Shown: positions 1 to 8,946 of the stretch, in pieces
Numbering within the stretch: position 1 is the stretch's first letter
Layout: every line of letters begins with the position of its first letter
Source: a virus
Reading direction: 5' to 3' (one strand)
IMG/VR virus record: IMGVR_UViG_3300020428_000963
Location: 1-24,588 of that record
DNA: 24,588 nucleotides
Program-made: the position numbers and the translations under genes
The notes under the pieces: model-generated
The model's database searches: none
Seen by the model: the letters and a program-made list of their open reading frames with translations, nothing else
Told to the model about the DNA's origin: nothing

Positions 1-2
1 GG

Positions 3-302
3 CATAAAGGGCATACAGAGTTATTTAAACGAGCAATTTCCAAAACTGGTCAAGTAATAATACAGTTAAGAGAAACGCCATATGATGAAGACAATCCATA
101 TAGTGTAGAAGAAAGAAGAAGTATGATTTCGATTGCTCTTAATCAATCTGGATTTGTTTACGGTGAAGATTATGAAGTTATGGGAGTTCCTAATATAACG
201 CATATTACATATGGTAGAGAAGTTGGCTATAAAATTGAGCGAGAATATCTAGATGAGAAAACTGAAGGTATTAGTGCTACAGACCTTAGGGATTTTGGAT
301 GA
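3..302 (+). CDS. Nucleotidyltransferase (HxGH family), 5' end missing
   Basis: The reading frame is open from the window edge to a TGA at 300-302 and gives the last 99 residues of a protein. It begins inside an HKGH signature, the H-x-G-H nucleotide-binding motif of the adenylyl/cytidylyltransferase superfamily. A segment reading NPYSVEERRSMI follows, resembling the NPF(T/S)..ER..MI segment of NadM/NadR-type NMN adenylyltransferases. Near the C-terminus ISATDLR matches the ISxTxxR motif that contacts the triphosphate in this superfamily. Only a short N-terminal strand should be missing. The stop overlaps the next start (ATGA), so it belongs to the long operon that follows. The substrate is not decided by the sequence: NMN adenylyltransferase is the closest motif match, but a sugar-phosphate or alcohol-phosphate nucleotidyltransferase would also suit the operon. 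Confidence 0.7.
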   Translation, partial: HKGHTELFKRAISKTGQVIIQLRETPYDEDNPYSVEERRSMISIALNQSGFVYGEDYEVMGVPNITHITYGREVGYKIEREYLDEKTEGISATDLRDFG

Positions 303-1666
303 AAGATAATCCCTATCTTTGTGCCGCAGCCTGGACTCATACTTATGTCTCTCCACAAGGCGAGAGAAGATTGTGCTGTGCGAGTAGGGAAAAACCTGCA
401 TTTCAAAGGCAATACTTAGACGCTGATGGCAGTAATACAGACGCTTTTTTAGAATTTGATCCTCAGCGCCCTAAATTAAAAGAACATTGGAACAGCGAAT
501 ACATGAAAGACATTCGTAAAAGAATGTTGAAAGGCGAAAAGATTTCTCAATGTGAGGTATGTAATGATCAAGTATTGAACTTACACACCTATAGAAAGTA
601 TTTTAATGAGACTTTATTTCCTCATAAGATAGATGAAATAATAGCGAATACAAGAGAAGATGGACACTATGATAAACTACCCATCTCATATGATTATCGT
701 GTTTCTAATCTTTGTAATTTTAAATGTCGAATGTGTGGAGAACAGTTATCTAGTAGTTGGGAAGCAGAAAAGAAAAAACATGAAACTCAAGACTATGTTA
801 AAGATCCTTGGTTAGAACCCACGAATCGCAAACGAATAGCAAATTTTCAGAAAGATGTTCTAGAAAAAGAATTGTTAGAAGCAGTTGCGAATGAAACAAT
901 AGAAGAGATATATTGGGTTGGTGGTGAACCCTTAATGTGGGATATACATTGGGAAGTGATGCAGAAGTTGGTTATTTCTGGACATTGTAAAGATGTTACT
1001 ATTAGATATAACACTAATTTACATCGTACTAGTGGAGGTTGGGGTAATAGAAACACCCCCGGACTTATTCCTAAAGAAATAAAATGGAACAATGTTTATC
1101 TCTATAATATACTACATAAATTCAAAAGTGTAAATATATGTGCAAGCATAGATGGTGTAGGAGATGTTGGAGAATATATTAGAGAAGGTCTGGTCTGGAA
1201 AGACTGGCTCAAAAATTTCAAAGAAGGGCTCTTTCTTATTGATCGTTTTGGTAATGACGCCTTGGTCTTTGATGTTACTCTTACTACACCTGGTCTTTTC
1301 GACCTTAAGCGGTTATTTGACACCGTAACAGAACTTGATGTAAAATCATATTTTAAGTTTACATATGCGTTTGATCCTTCTGTTGTTATGAGTCCTATGT
1401 GCCTTCCCAAACATGTTAAAGAACCAATCATTCATGAACTATTAGAATACATGGAACCTAGACTTACTGAGAAGACTCAAGTATATAAAGATTCTTTGCT
1501 TGATCTTTTAGAACGAAAATCATTTGATCAAGAATATGTTACTTATCAGCAAGGACTACAAAACGGCAAAAGATATCAAGAGCATTTAGATACAATCAGA
1601 AATACCAAAATAAAATTCAGAGATACATTAAATGATGTTGCTAAGGAGTGGTGGGATGCCATCTAG
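299..1666 (+). CDS. Radical SAM protein with N-terminal twitch/SPASM-like segment
   Basis: A 455-residue radical SAM enzyme. The 4Fe-4S/SAM motif C-x3-C-x2-C is at C139, C143 and C146 (LCNFKCRMC), and the SAM-binding GGEP is at 208-211. Ahead of the core, C8, C26 and C27 lie in the pattern C..W......P.G...LCC, followed by a C-x2-C (CEVC). This is the auxiliary-cluster pattern normally found at the C-terminus of SPASM/twitch proteins, here placed N-terminally. A family of such N-terminal-twitch radical SAM proteins is known, with substrates mostly unknown. The start overlaps the upstream stop by 4 bases, and the end overlaps the next gene, which encodes a double version of the same architecture. 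A substrate related to the surrounding sugar/amine pathway is an inference. A peptide substrate is possible, but I see no obvious precursor peptide other than the 37-residue ORF at 6920. Confidence 0.9.
   Translation: MKDNPYLCAAAWTHTYVSPQGERRLCCASREKPAFQRQYLDADGSNTDAFLEFDPQRPKLKEHWNSEYMKDIRKRMLKGEKISQCEVCNDQVLNLHTYRKYFNETLFPHKIDEIIANTREDGHYDKLPISYDYRVSNLCNFKCRMCGEQLSSSWEAEKKKHETQDYVKDPWLEPTNRKRIANFQKDVLEKELLEAVANETIEEIYWVGGEPLMWDIHWEVMQKLVISGHCKDVTIRYNTNLHRTSGGWGNRNTPGLIPKEIKWNNVYLYNILHKFKSVNICASIDGVGDVGEYIREGLVWKDWLKNFKEGLFLIDRFGNDALVFDVTLTTPGLFDLKRLFDTVTELDVKSYFKFTYAFDPSVVMSPMCLPKHVKEPIIHELLEYMEPRLTEKTQVYKDSLLDLLERKSFDQEYVTYQQGLQNGKRYQEHLDTIRNTKIKFRDTLNDVAKEWWDAI
1643..1648 (+). promoter_or_regulatory. 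Shine-Dalgarno AAGGAG that sets the start at 1656
   Basis: AAGGAG sits 7 bases before the ATG at 1656 and inside the end of the upstream gene. It favours 1656 over the in-frame ATG codons at 1632 and 1635, which have no such site. Confidence 0.75.
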
Positions 1667-4091
1667 CACTTTTTGTCCACTACCTTGGAAACATCTAGCG
1701 ACACATCCACATGGTGCAATCACATTATGTTGTGAAGCCGCACATGATCAAAGAATGTCTGAATCTTTTAATAATGGACTCCAACGAGAATATCAGACAC
1801 TTCATAGTACAGAATATAATTTTGAACAAATACAAAACAGCGATTCTTTTAGTCAAGTAAGGCTGAAGATGTTAAACGATGAAATGCCAGAACAATGTAA
1901 GCGTTGTTGGGATAATGAAAAAGTAGGAAACAAATCTAAGAGATTAATAGAAATCGAGAGACTGGATTTTACTGAAGAAGATGCCAGAAAAGTAACAAAC
2001 GATGACGGCACGATTACTGAAGTTGATTATGAGTTTATAGAATTGCGACTGGGTAATCATTGTAATACAATCTGTCGAACATGTAATCCTCATTCAACAT
2101 CACGATGGAAAAAAGACTATGATAAGATATTTCCTAATAACGCATATCAACTACAACAAAATTTATTTGATTGGCCACTAGATGACAATTTTTGGAATAA
2201 TTTAATAGAACATTGTGATAGTCTTAGATATATTTACATTAATGGTGGAGAGCCATTATTAATAGACAAGCACCTTAGTTTTCTACAGCAACTTATCGCT
2301 AAAGGTGTAGCACAAAACATTACGCTTGTTTACTCTACGAATTGTACTGTTATTAATCATGCGTATGAAGAAGTCTGGAAAAAATTTAAAGAAGTCCAGT
2401 TGATGGTTTCTATTGATGATATTGAGACTAGAAATTATTATATTAGATATCCTACTCAATGGAGAACAGTTACTAAAACCTTAGAGTGGATTAGAAAACT
2501 TTGCATGTTCAATGCTAACATTACTTATAACATTATGCAAACAGTTTCAACATACAACATTTATTACCTAAAAGAGTTTCAAGAGTTTTTTCAAACTAAT
2601 TATCCACACTGGTCTACAGATGACGGTGATGTTGGTTATATTTCGATGAATTTTGTTACAGATCCAGTAGAGTTTGATGCATCTAATTTACCAGAACAAG
2701 TAAAAGAACAAATATTGAACAAAATACGAGGTTCAGTATATCTAGGATGTAGTGATTTTTATGATACTGTTGAGAAACATTTGCAGAAGTCTGAATCGCT
2801 TGAAGATGCTAGTGAATTCTTAAAACTAACAGAGAAGATGGATAAAGTTCGTGGGCAATCTCTTAGAGACACATTTCCAGAGTTTTACAATCTTCTAAGA
2901 GGAAATAAAGAGTTCTTTTGCTCTGCGCCGTTTTCAACTATGTACATTCATCCAACAGGAGAAGTAAAAACTTGTTGTATTGGAGAATCTACTTTTGGTA
3001 GCACAAAAGAAAATAGTCTAGAAGAAATTTGGCATAATGACATGTTTACTAATTTGAGAAAAGACTTTATATCTGGAGAAATAACTGATCTTGTAGAAAA
3101 GAATTGTAGCACATGTATAAACTTTGAACGCTCTGGTATTCATAGTTTACGAGACAAATTAAATCAAGACTACGAGCATAAAATAGATAAAAGTCCAGAC
3201 ACAGACATTAACTTGTTATACATTGATGTCCGTTTTAATAACTTTTGTAATTTCAAATGTAGGACTTGTTATCATGAGTATAGTAGTTCAATACACAATG
3301 AAGACAAAGGAAGTAATCAAGATATTATCTATGCTGGCAAAACAGAAGACGATTTATACAATCAGATAGTTCCACATCTCGATCATGTTAATCAGATTTA
3401 CTTTGCAGGTGGTGAGCCGCTAATTCAGAAAGAACATTGGTTAATACTTGACAAGTTAAAAGAAATGGGAAGAACTGACACCTCATTACAATATAACACT
3501 AATTTTAGTACATTAAAATACAAGCAGAAACATATAACAGAATATTGGAATGAGTTTGATGATGTGCTGTTGTTATTATCACTTGACGGCTGGAAAGAAG
3601 GCGCAGAGTATTGGAGACACGGTACAGACTGGGAAAAGATATACAATAATATTCTTGAAGTAAAAGATAAATGCCCACATGTACAGATGGGAACAACCAC
3701 GACTGTTAGTTGGGTAAACTTATATAGTGCATTAGATTTCTTAGATCATGTTATAGATGAAAAACTTATGCTAGAAGAAAAACTGAATATTAATGTGTTA
3801 CAGAAACCTCCAATATTTTCTGTTCAAGTTGTGCCAGGTTGGAAGAAAGATGAGTTGAAAGAAAGAATACAAAAGACACTAGATAAGACTACCGAGGCTT
3901 CTTTACTTAGAAACAATTTAAATGCTTTGTTAGACTACATGTATGAGGTTGAACATGATGCAAGCAATAGTGCTGGTTGGAAAACTGCATGGGATTTCTT
4001 CATAAATAGACGAGACAAGTTGCGTGGTGAAGATTTCTTTACAGCATTTCCAGAACATGAGAATATGAGATCAATAATAGAGCATGAGTGA
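1656..4091 (+). CDS. Tandem double radical SAM protein (two N-twitch + rSAM units fused)
   Basis: With the start at 1656 the protein has 811 residues and is an internal duplication. Unit 1 has an N-terminal cluster segment (FCPLPW..., then P.G.....CC, then CKRC), a radical SAM motif C136-x3-C140-x2-C143 and GGEP. Unit 2 repeats all of it: FCSAPF..., P.GEVKTCC, CSTC, then C531-x3-C535-x2-C538 and GGEP. Both halves keep all cluster cysteines, so two active radical SAM sites and up to two sets of auxiliary clusters are expected in one chain. The halves have diverged well beyond a recent repeat. It overlaps the upstream single-unit protein by 11 bases and the next gene by 8. Function is unknown. 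Two successive radical steps on one substrate, or one catalytic and one structural unit, are both possible. Confidence 0.9.
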   Translation: MPSSTFCPLPWKHLATHPHGAITLCCEAAHDQRMSESFNNGLQREYQTLHSTEYNFEQIQNSDSFSQVRLKMLNDEMPEQCKRCWDNEKVGNKSKRLIEIERLDFTEEDARKVTNDDGTITEVDYEFIELRLGNHCNTICRTCNPHSTSRWKKDYDKIFPNNAYQLQQNLFDWPLDDNFWNNLIEHCDSLRYIYINGGEPLLIDKHLSFLQQLIAKGVAQNITLVYSTNCTVINHAYEEVWKKFKEVQLMVSIDDIETRNYYIRYPTQWRTVTKTLEWIRKLCMFNANITYNIMQTVSTYNIYYLKEFQEFFQTNYPHWSTDDGDVGYISMNFVTDPVEFDASNLPEQVKEQILNKIRGSVYLGCSDFYDTVEKHLQKSESLEDASEFLKLTEKMDKVRGQSLRDTFPEFYNLLRGNKEFFCSAPFSTMYIHPTGEVKTCCIGESTFGSTKENSLEEIWHNDMFTNLRKDFISGEITDLVEKNCSTCINFERSGIHSLRDKLNQDYEHKIDKSPDTDINLLYIDVRFNNFCNFKCRTCYHEYSSSIHNEDKGSNQDIIYAGKTEDDLYNQIVPHLDHVNQIYFAGGEPLIQKEHWLILDKLKEMGRTDTSLQYNTNFSTLKYKQKHITEYWNEFDDVLLLLSLDGWKEGAEYWRHGTDWEKIYNNILEVKDKCPHVQMGTTTTVSWVNLYSALDFLDHVIDEKLMLEEKLNINVLQKPPIFSVQVVPGWKKDELKERIQKTLDKTTEASLLRNNLNALLDYMYEVEHDASNSAGWKTAWDFFINRRDKLRGEDFFTAFPEHENMRSIIEHE

Positions 4092-5802
4092 TTATCTTAC
4101 ATTTGAGCAAGGCGAAAAGATAATATCCTTACTAGAAAAACTAGTAGGACAACCTGCCATCCTTTCTGCACGAAAGACCGATTATATTGCACCTGAAACG
4201 CTAGTAAATCCAAACGGTCCTCATGCTGAACTAAAATATGAAAATTTTCCAGAAAAACTTTTTCCCATGACCTTTTGGTACGAAAGGCCACTGTCTGAAA
4301 CTTCTAATGCAGATCCTTTAATGCAACCGCATAGTCCTTGTGGAAATGCTTCTGAAAATTCTGACAGATTTAGAGAGTTTATGTATCCTGATTCTTTTAA
4401 TGGTATGAACCAGCACGATGTACTACACAGAAATGAGCATCATAATATGCGATTTCGTTATTTAGATACTTGGGAAGAGAACAAGCATATTGGAACTAAT
4501 ATGTATATGATAGATTTGTGGACTGTAGGATTCGGTGGAGGAGCAGTTGCAACATTAAGTAAGTTTGGAAATATCATCTCCGATATGTCAGAACAAGCAA
4601 GAAAATTAGTCGCCAATGGTGAAATGGTATTAGTTATTCGATCTGACGGTGAAGGATTTTCAGTTGATGAACATAATTGGGTAAGTAATATACATCAACA
4701 AATGATTGGATTTGGGATGCAAAACGCCAAGGTCGCTGTTACTAGTGGCGATCTCTTATTTAGAAAAAACTATGAAAAGTGGTGCGATGCTTATCCACAT
4801 ATGTCTAATCAATTTAGATTTAAAGCCGTTCTACCTCATGATTATTTTCATTACGCTTATCTTTTAGAATATGTAAAACGAGTTGGACTTTTTGATTGGG
4901 AAGAAGAAGTTATTCGCCCACAAAGATTGCCGCCAGAAGATGTAGGATCAGGAGACTCATACACCAATGAGTGGATTCAAGAAGTTCCAACAGACGGACA
5001 AAAAGAAAAAAACTTTCTATGTTATATGGCAGCCTCAAGAAGTCATAGATTAGCACTGTACAGCGAACTGTTACGAAGAAATCTTGTAGATGATTCGTAT
5101 GTTAGTTTTTTATTTAGATATGCACATTTAAGAAACGAGGGTGGAAAGGCTTGGAATCAACTTAATGGATTTCATGATAATCATTTGAGAGAGGTATCAG
5201 AGTTACTTTTAAAGGGTCCCGAACAAGTAAACTGGCTGACACATGCTAGAGAAAAAGATTTCTTACAATATAGAGAACTTGATATTTCGCATGTGGGTGT
5301 TTCTAGTGATGATAGACAATTTAACAAAGAACATTATATTAATTCTTACTTCAGTCTTGTTGCAGAAACAAAATTTGTAGTTCCTTGGAACATATCAAAA
5401 GATCATCAAGATACACCTCTATTGGGCGAAGATGCCATGAGAGATAGAAACGAATGTTTGTTTGTGACAGAAAAAACATATAAGCCTATTATGAATTATC
5501 ATCCATTTGTTATTGTTGGAAATACTGGAACATTAGCATATCTAAGAGAAGAGGGATATGCCACTTTTCCAGAAATGTTTGATGAAAGTTATGATGAGAT
5601 GGAAAATGCTAATGATAGATTTCAGGCTATATTATCAGAAGTCGAGAAATTTTGTAAGTTAGATGATGGAGAAAAGAGAAAAAGATATCGAGCAGTATTG
5701 CCCGCTATCGTTCACAATAGGAAACACTACTTAGGTAGTTTTAATAAGTTAAGAAAACGCCATTTACACTGGCTATTACAGATGGGAAAATTAATAGAAT
5801 GA
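4084..5802 (+). CDS. Glycosyltransferase-like protein with EKTxKP...DESYDE C-terminal domain
   Basis: A 572-residue protein with no signal peptide or membrane segment. The C-terminal ~120 residues contain FVTEKTYKPI, PFVIVGNTG, a Leu-Arg-x2-Gly-Tyr-x-Thr-Phe stretch, DESYDE and HNRKH. The T-E-K-x-x-x-P...P-x-v-x-G layout resembles the nucleotide-sugar-binding lobe of GT10/GT47-like glycosyltransferases. The same set of motifs recurs in the 395-residue protein at 11055, so the two share a domain. The N-terminal two thirds carry no motif I recognise. It lies between the double radical SAM gene and a nucleotide-sugar dehydrogenase, with overlaps at both ends, which supports a role in sugar transfer. 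That role is an inference from fold-like motifs and context, not proof of activity. Confidence 0.6.
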   Translation: MSDYLTFEQGEKIISLLEKLVGQPAILSARKTDYIAPETLVNPNGPHAELKYENFPEKLFPMTFWYERPLSETSNADPLMQPHSPCGNASENSDRFREFMYPDSFNGMNQHDVLHRNEHHNMRFRYLDTWEENKHIGTNMYMIDLWTVGFGGGAVATLSKFGNIISDMSEQARKLVANGEMVLVIRSDGEGFSVDEHNWVSNIHQQMIGFGMQNAKVAVTSGDLLFRKNYEKWCDAYPHMSNQFRFKAVLPHDYFHYAYLLEYVKRVGLFDWEEEVIRPQRLPPEDVGSGDSYTNEWIQEVPTDGQKEKNFLCYMAASRSHRLALYSELLRRNLVDDSYVSFLFRYAHLRNEGGKAWNQLNGFHDNHLREVSELLLKGPEQVNWLTHAREKDFLQYRELDISHVGVSSDDRQFNKEHYINSYFSLVAETKFVVPWNISKDHQDTPLLGEDAMRDRNECLFVTEKTYKPIMNYHPFVIVGNTGTLAYLREEGYATFPEMFDESYDEMENANDRFQAILSEVEKFCKLDDGEKRKRYRAVLPAIVHNRKHYLGSFNKLRKRHLHWLLQMGKLIE

Positions 5803-6923
5803 AAATAGGATTTATTGGATTCGGAAAACTTGGTCAACCTTGCGGTGAGGTTATTGCAGAAAGAGGACATGATGTTGTTGCATATGATGTAGCGGACATT
5901 GATACAACTGTACCATTAAGAGATACGATAGAAGAAACGGTAAGAGACAGAGAGATTGTTTTTGTCGCTGTTCCTACACCACATGATCCAGCGTATGATG
6001 GCAAAGAACCGACATCTCATTTACCACCCAAAGATTTTAATTACGACATCGTGTGTGATGTTCTAAAAGAAGCAAATAAACACATGAATGAAGATCAGTT
6101 ATTGGTGTTAATAAGTACTGTTTTACCAGGCACTGTTAGGCGAACTTTTGTTCCTCTTATTACCAATACGAGATTTGTATATAATCCATATTTAATTGCT
6201 ATGGGAACTGTTGCGTGGGATATGGTAAATCCAGAAATGATAATGATTGGCACTGAAGACGGAACATCAACAGGCGATGCGAAACAGTTGATAGGATTCT
6301 ATGCTACTATTATGGATAATAATCCAAGATATGTTGTTGGAACTTGGGATGAGTGTGAATGTATCAAAGTTTTCTATAACACTTTTATCAGTGCAAAACT
6401 GGGTCTTGTTAATATGATACAAGATGTTGCAGAAAAACAAGGCAATATTAATGTTGATGTAGTTGCTAATGCTTTGCGAGATAGCACACAGAGAATTATG
6501 GGTCGAGCATACATGAAGCCTGGTATGGGAGATGGCGGTGCTTGTCATCCAAGAGACAATATCGCATTGAGATATATGGCACATAATTTACATCTGGGTT
6601 ATGATCTGTTTGCTAGTATTATGGAAGCGAGAGATAAGCAAGCACTTAACATGGCATGGTCTATACTTAATCAGGGCGAGAACATTCATTTCACTTCGGA
6701 TTCATATAAGCCCCATGTTTCCTATACAGAAGGTAGTTTTAGTTTGCTAGTGCAGTATTTCATAAAAGAGAGAGGTGGTAATATTGTTGAAGCGAAAGAT
6801 GCAGATGTGATTGTTGTTGTTCATGAAACTGATGAAGTGCCAGAAGATTTTAAAGGTATTATTTTTGATCCATGGAGAAATCATACTGGCGATAATGTAA
6901 TTAGATACGGAGATACTAGATGA
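5799..6923 (+). CDS. UDP-glucose/UDP-hexosamine 6-dehydrogenase family
   Basis: A 374-residue NAD-dependent nucleotide-sugar dehydrogenase, which oxidises a UDP-hexose at C6 to the uronic acid. The N-terminus is a Rossmann nucleotide-binding fold (IGFIGFGKLGQP, with D at the end of the second strand). ISTVLPGT matches the family's STVPPGT. Catalytic-type residues are K190 and N194 (IKVFYNTF) and C249 with D253 in GDGGACHPRD; the spacing C+4=D and K+4=N is that of known UDP-glucose dehydrogenases. The C-terminal UDP-binding domain is compact, so the protein is shorter than the usual 400-450 residues. The exact sugar is not decided. It shares a 4-base overlap with each neighbour (5799-5802 and 6920-6923). 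Confidence 0.88.
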   Translation: MKIGFIGFGKLGQPCGEVIAERGHDVVAYDVADIDTTVPLRDTIEETVRDREIVFVAVPTPHDPAYDGKEPTSHLPPKDFNYDIVCDVLKEANKHMNEDQLLVLISTVLPGTVRRTFVPLITNTRFVYNPYLIAMGTVAWDMVNPEMIMIGTEDGTSTGDAKQLIGFYATIMDNNPRYVVGTWDECECIKVFYNTFISAKLGLVNMIQDVAEKQGNINVDVVANALRDSTQRIMGRAYMKPGMGDGGACHPRDNIALRYMAHNLHLGYDLFASIMEARDKQALNMAWSILNQGENIHFTSDSYKPHVSYTEGSFSLLVQYFIKERGGNIVEAKDADVIVVVHETDEVPEDFKGIIFDPWRNHTGDNVIRYGDTR

Positions 6924-7033
6924 AAAGGCTTTGGGAAAATATCAAGTACAAATACAAAATGTGGAAAAGAAAAAGACAGTATAAGAAGCGTTTGAAAGAA
7001 TTAAAAGAAAAGGATCCTTTCATATATGATTAA
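6920..7033 (+). CDS. 37-residue very basic peptide
   Basis: A short frame starting at an ATGA overlap with the dehydrogenase stop and ending 8 bases inside the carbamoyltransferase gene, so it fits the overlap pattern of every other gene in the operon. The product is rich in Lys/Arg (runs such as KMWKRKRQ and KKRLKELKEK) with several aromatic residues, and ends DPFIYD. It would form a basic amphipathic helix. It has no Cys, signal peptide or recognisable family. It may bind nucleic acid or a partner protein, may be a linker that keeps ribosomes coupled, or, less likely, may be a peptide substrate for the radical SAM enzymes. Confidence 0.6.
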   Translation: MKRLWENIKYKYKMWKRKRQYKKRLKELKEKDPFIYD

Positions 7034-8462
7034 GTGGGGTATATCAGCAGGTTCACACGATGCGGCTTTGGCGGTTGTTGATGATGAAAAGATTTTGTTT
7101 GCTAGTCATGCAGAACGATTTAGTAAAATAAAAAACGATTCTCATTTAAATTCTGGTATAATACGAGAAGCATTAAAACACGGAAAACCAGACATAGTTT
7201 TTTGGTATGAGAATCCATTGCTTAAAGCAACTAGACGGTTACTTGCAGGACAAAAAAACATATGGTTAAATCCAACATCTTATTGTAGAGCATACGGTAT
7301 TGATGCGCCAGTAAAATGGGGCAATCATCATGAGAGCCATATGGCCGCTGGATATCACACTAGTAAATTTAAGAAATCTGCTACACTTGTTATTGACGCC
7401 ATAGGCGAATGGAATACAACAACAATATGGAATCAAGATAAAAAAGTTTGGTCTAAAAATTATCCAATTTCATTAGGTCTTTTTTACTCAGCATTTACTG
7501 AGAGAGTTGGATTAAAACCTAATTGCGATGAATATATTTTAATGGGTATGGCCGCTTATGGAAATTCAGAAAGATATTATGCAGAAATTAAAGAGATGTG
7601 TGAATCTCGTTACAATTTTCACAAGGGTGTCAGGTGGTGGAAATCAGAATTAAAAGAAGAAGATTATTTTGATGTAGCCGCGGCAGTTCAAAGAGTATAT
7701 GAAATCTATTTTCGTAATTTATTAATAATTACAAAGAAGAAGACAGGACAATCTAATTTAGTTCTTATGGGCGGTTGTGCATTGAATTGTTTAGCAAACA
7801 GAATAATTCCAGAGTATTTTAATTCTCATTGGATTATGCCTAACCCTGGAGATGCCGGTTCGTCATTGGGAGCCATCTTGGCAAAAGCGAATTATAAGAA
7901 TTGGTCGTCAATGGCAACATTTCCTTTTACTCCTTATCTAGGATATAACATTGATAAGAAATATCCAGTAAATGATTTAATAGAATTGCTATTGATAGAC
8001 AAAATAGTAGGTGTTGCAAATGGTAAAGCAGAGTTTGGTCCTAGAGCGTTGGGTAACAGAAGTCTACTTGCTGATCCGAGAGATCCAGATATAAAAGACA
8101 AAGTTAATAGAATTAAACAGAGACAAGAATTTAGACCATTTGCTCCTGTTATAAGACAAGAAGATGTTGCACAATATTTTGATGTGGGAAATACTTTTCA
8201 ATCTCCATATATGCAACAAGTGGTGACATGTAAAAATCCAGAACAGTTTCCTGCGATTGTTCACAAAGATGGCACTAGTAGAGTTCAAACTGTCGAGAAA
8301 AGCGAACACGCTGGATTATATAGTCTACTAACTAAATGGAAAGAAGAGACTGGTTGTCCAATGTTGTTGAATACTAGTCTGAATATAAAGAACAAACCAA
8401 TTGTCAATGATGAAGATGATGCAATGAAATTTGAGAAAAAGTATGGCGTTTCTGTCTTATAA
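7026..8462 (+). CDS. Carbamoyltransferase, NodU/CmcH/TobZ family
   Basis: A 478-residue protein with the two-part layout of O-carbamoyltransferases. The N-terminal Kae1-like part has GISAGSHDAALAVV, the metal-site histidines H101, H102 and H105 in NHHESH, and MGGCALNCLAN. The C-terminal part has AEFGPRALGNRSLLADPRDP, RPFAPVI and LLNTSLN. The family transfers a carbamoyl group from carbamoyl phosphate, through carbamoyl-AMP, to a sugar or antibiotic hydroxyl. All the major motifs are present. It is somewhat shorter than TobZ or NodU (about 560-570), mostly at the C-terminus. The start overlaps the small basic ORF and the end overlaps the oxygenase-like gene. The acceptor is probably the molecule built by the neighbouring dehydrogenase and aminotransferase, which is an inference. 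Confidence 0.92.
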   Translation: MIKWGISAGSHDAALAVVDDEKILFASHAERFSKIKNDSHLNSGIIREALKHGKPDIVFWYENPLLKATRRLLAGQKNIWLNPTSYCRAYGIDAPVKWGNHHESHMAAGYHTSKFKKSATLVIDAIGEWNTTTIWNQDKKVWSKNYPISLGLFYSAFTERVGLKPNCDEYILMGMAAYGNSERYYAEIKEMCESRYNFHKGVRWWKSELKEEDYFDVAAAVQRVYEIYFRNLLIITKKKTGQSNLVLMGGCALNCLANRIIPEYFNSHWIMPNPGDAGSSLGAILAKANYKNWSSMATFPFTPYLGYNIDKKYPVNDLIELLLIDKIVGVANGKAEFGPRALGNRSLLADPRDPDIKDKVNRIKQRQEFRPFAPVIRQEDVAQYFDVGNTFQSPYMQQVVTCKNPEQFPAIVHKDGTSRVQTVEKSEHAGLYSLLTKWKEETGCPMLLNTSLNIKNKPIVNDEDDAMKFEKKYGVSVL

Positions 8463-8946
8463 AATACCCGTAACTTGGAACAAAGAGTCATATGAAGATT
8501 TAGAATATTTTCATAAACCAGTTTCTGATAAATTACTGAGATTGTGGCGCTCAAGAGGCTATAATCATCTCACAGTTAATGGTTTATTATATGATCAGAG
8601 TGCTGGAAGAAAGATGCCAATCTTTACTAAAACATTAGATGAAGAGTTTCGTTGGTTAAAAAATAAAGGGTATGCTTTTTATAAAATGGAACAAATGACT
8701 ATCATGCCCTCTCATGTAGATCGTTATGAAATGTATTCAAAAGTTTTTAATGTTAGTAGCAAAAAGATAGTAAGAATTTTAGTCATGTTAGAAAATTGGA
8801 AATCAGGACATTATTTTGAAATTGATGGAGAGGCCCAAGTTAATTGGAAAGCAGGACAATGTTATCAGTGGACTTGTCAATCACATACTGCGGCTAATTT
8901 AGGAACTGAACCGAGATATACTTTACAGATAACTGGTCATGTTTGA
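8443..8946 (+). CDS. 2OG-Fe(II) oxygenase-like (aspartyl/asparaginyl hydroxylase-like) protein
   Basis: With the ATG at 8443 the product has 167 residues; a TTG twelve bases earlier is the only alternative. The pattern H91-x-D93 (SHVDRY), a distal H148 (CQSHTAANLG) and R158 ten residues later (EPRYTLQITG) is the iron-binding facial triad plus the 2-oxoglutarate-binding Arg of the cupin-fold dioxygenases. VNWKAGQCYQW before the distal His fits the strand that presents it. The protein is small but complete for this fold. It starts 20 bases inside the carbamoyltransferase and overlaps the next gene by 8. It probably hydroxylates or desaturates the pathway intermediate, or a protein; the substrate is unknown. 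Confidence 0.65.
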   Translation: MAFLSYKIPVTWNKESYEDLEYFHKPVSDKLLRLWRSRGYNHLTVNGLLYDQSAGRKMPIFTKTLDEEFRWLKNKGYAFYKMEQMTIMPSHVDRYEMYSKVFNVSSKKIVRILVMLENWKSGHYFEIDGEAQVNWKAGQCYQWTCQSHTAANLGTEPRYTLQITGHV

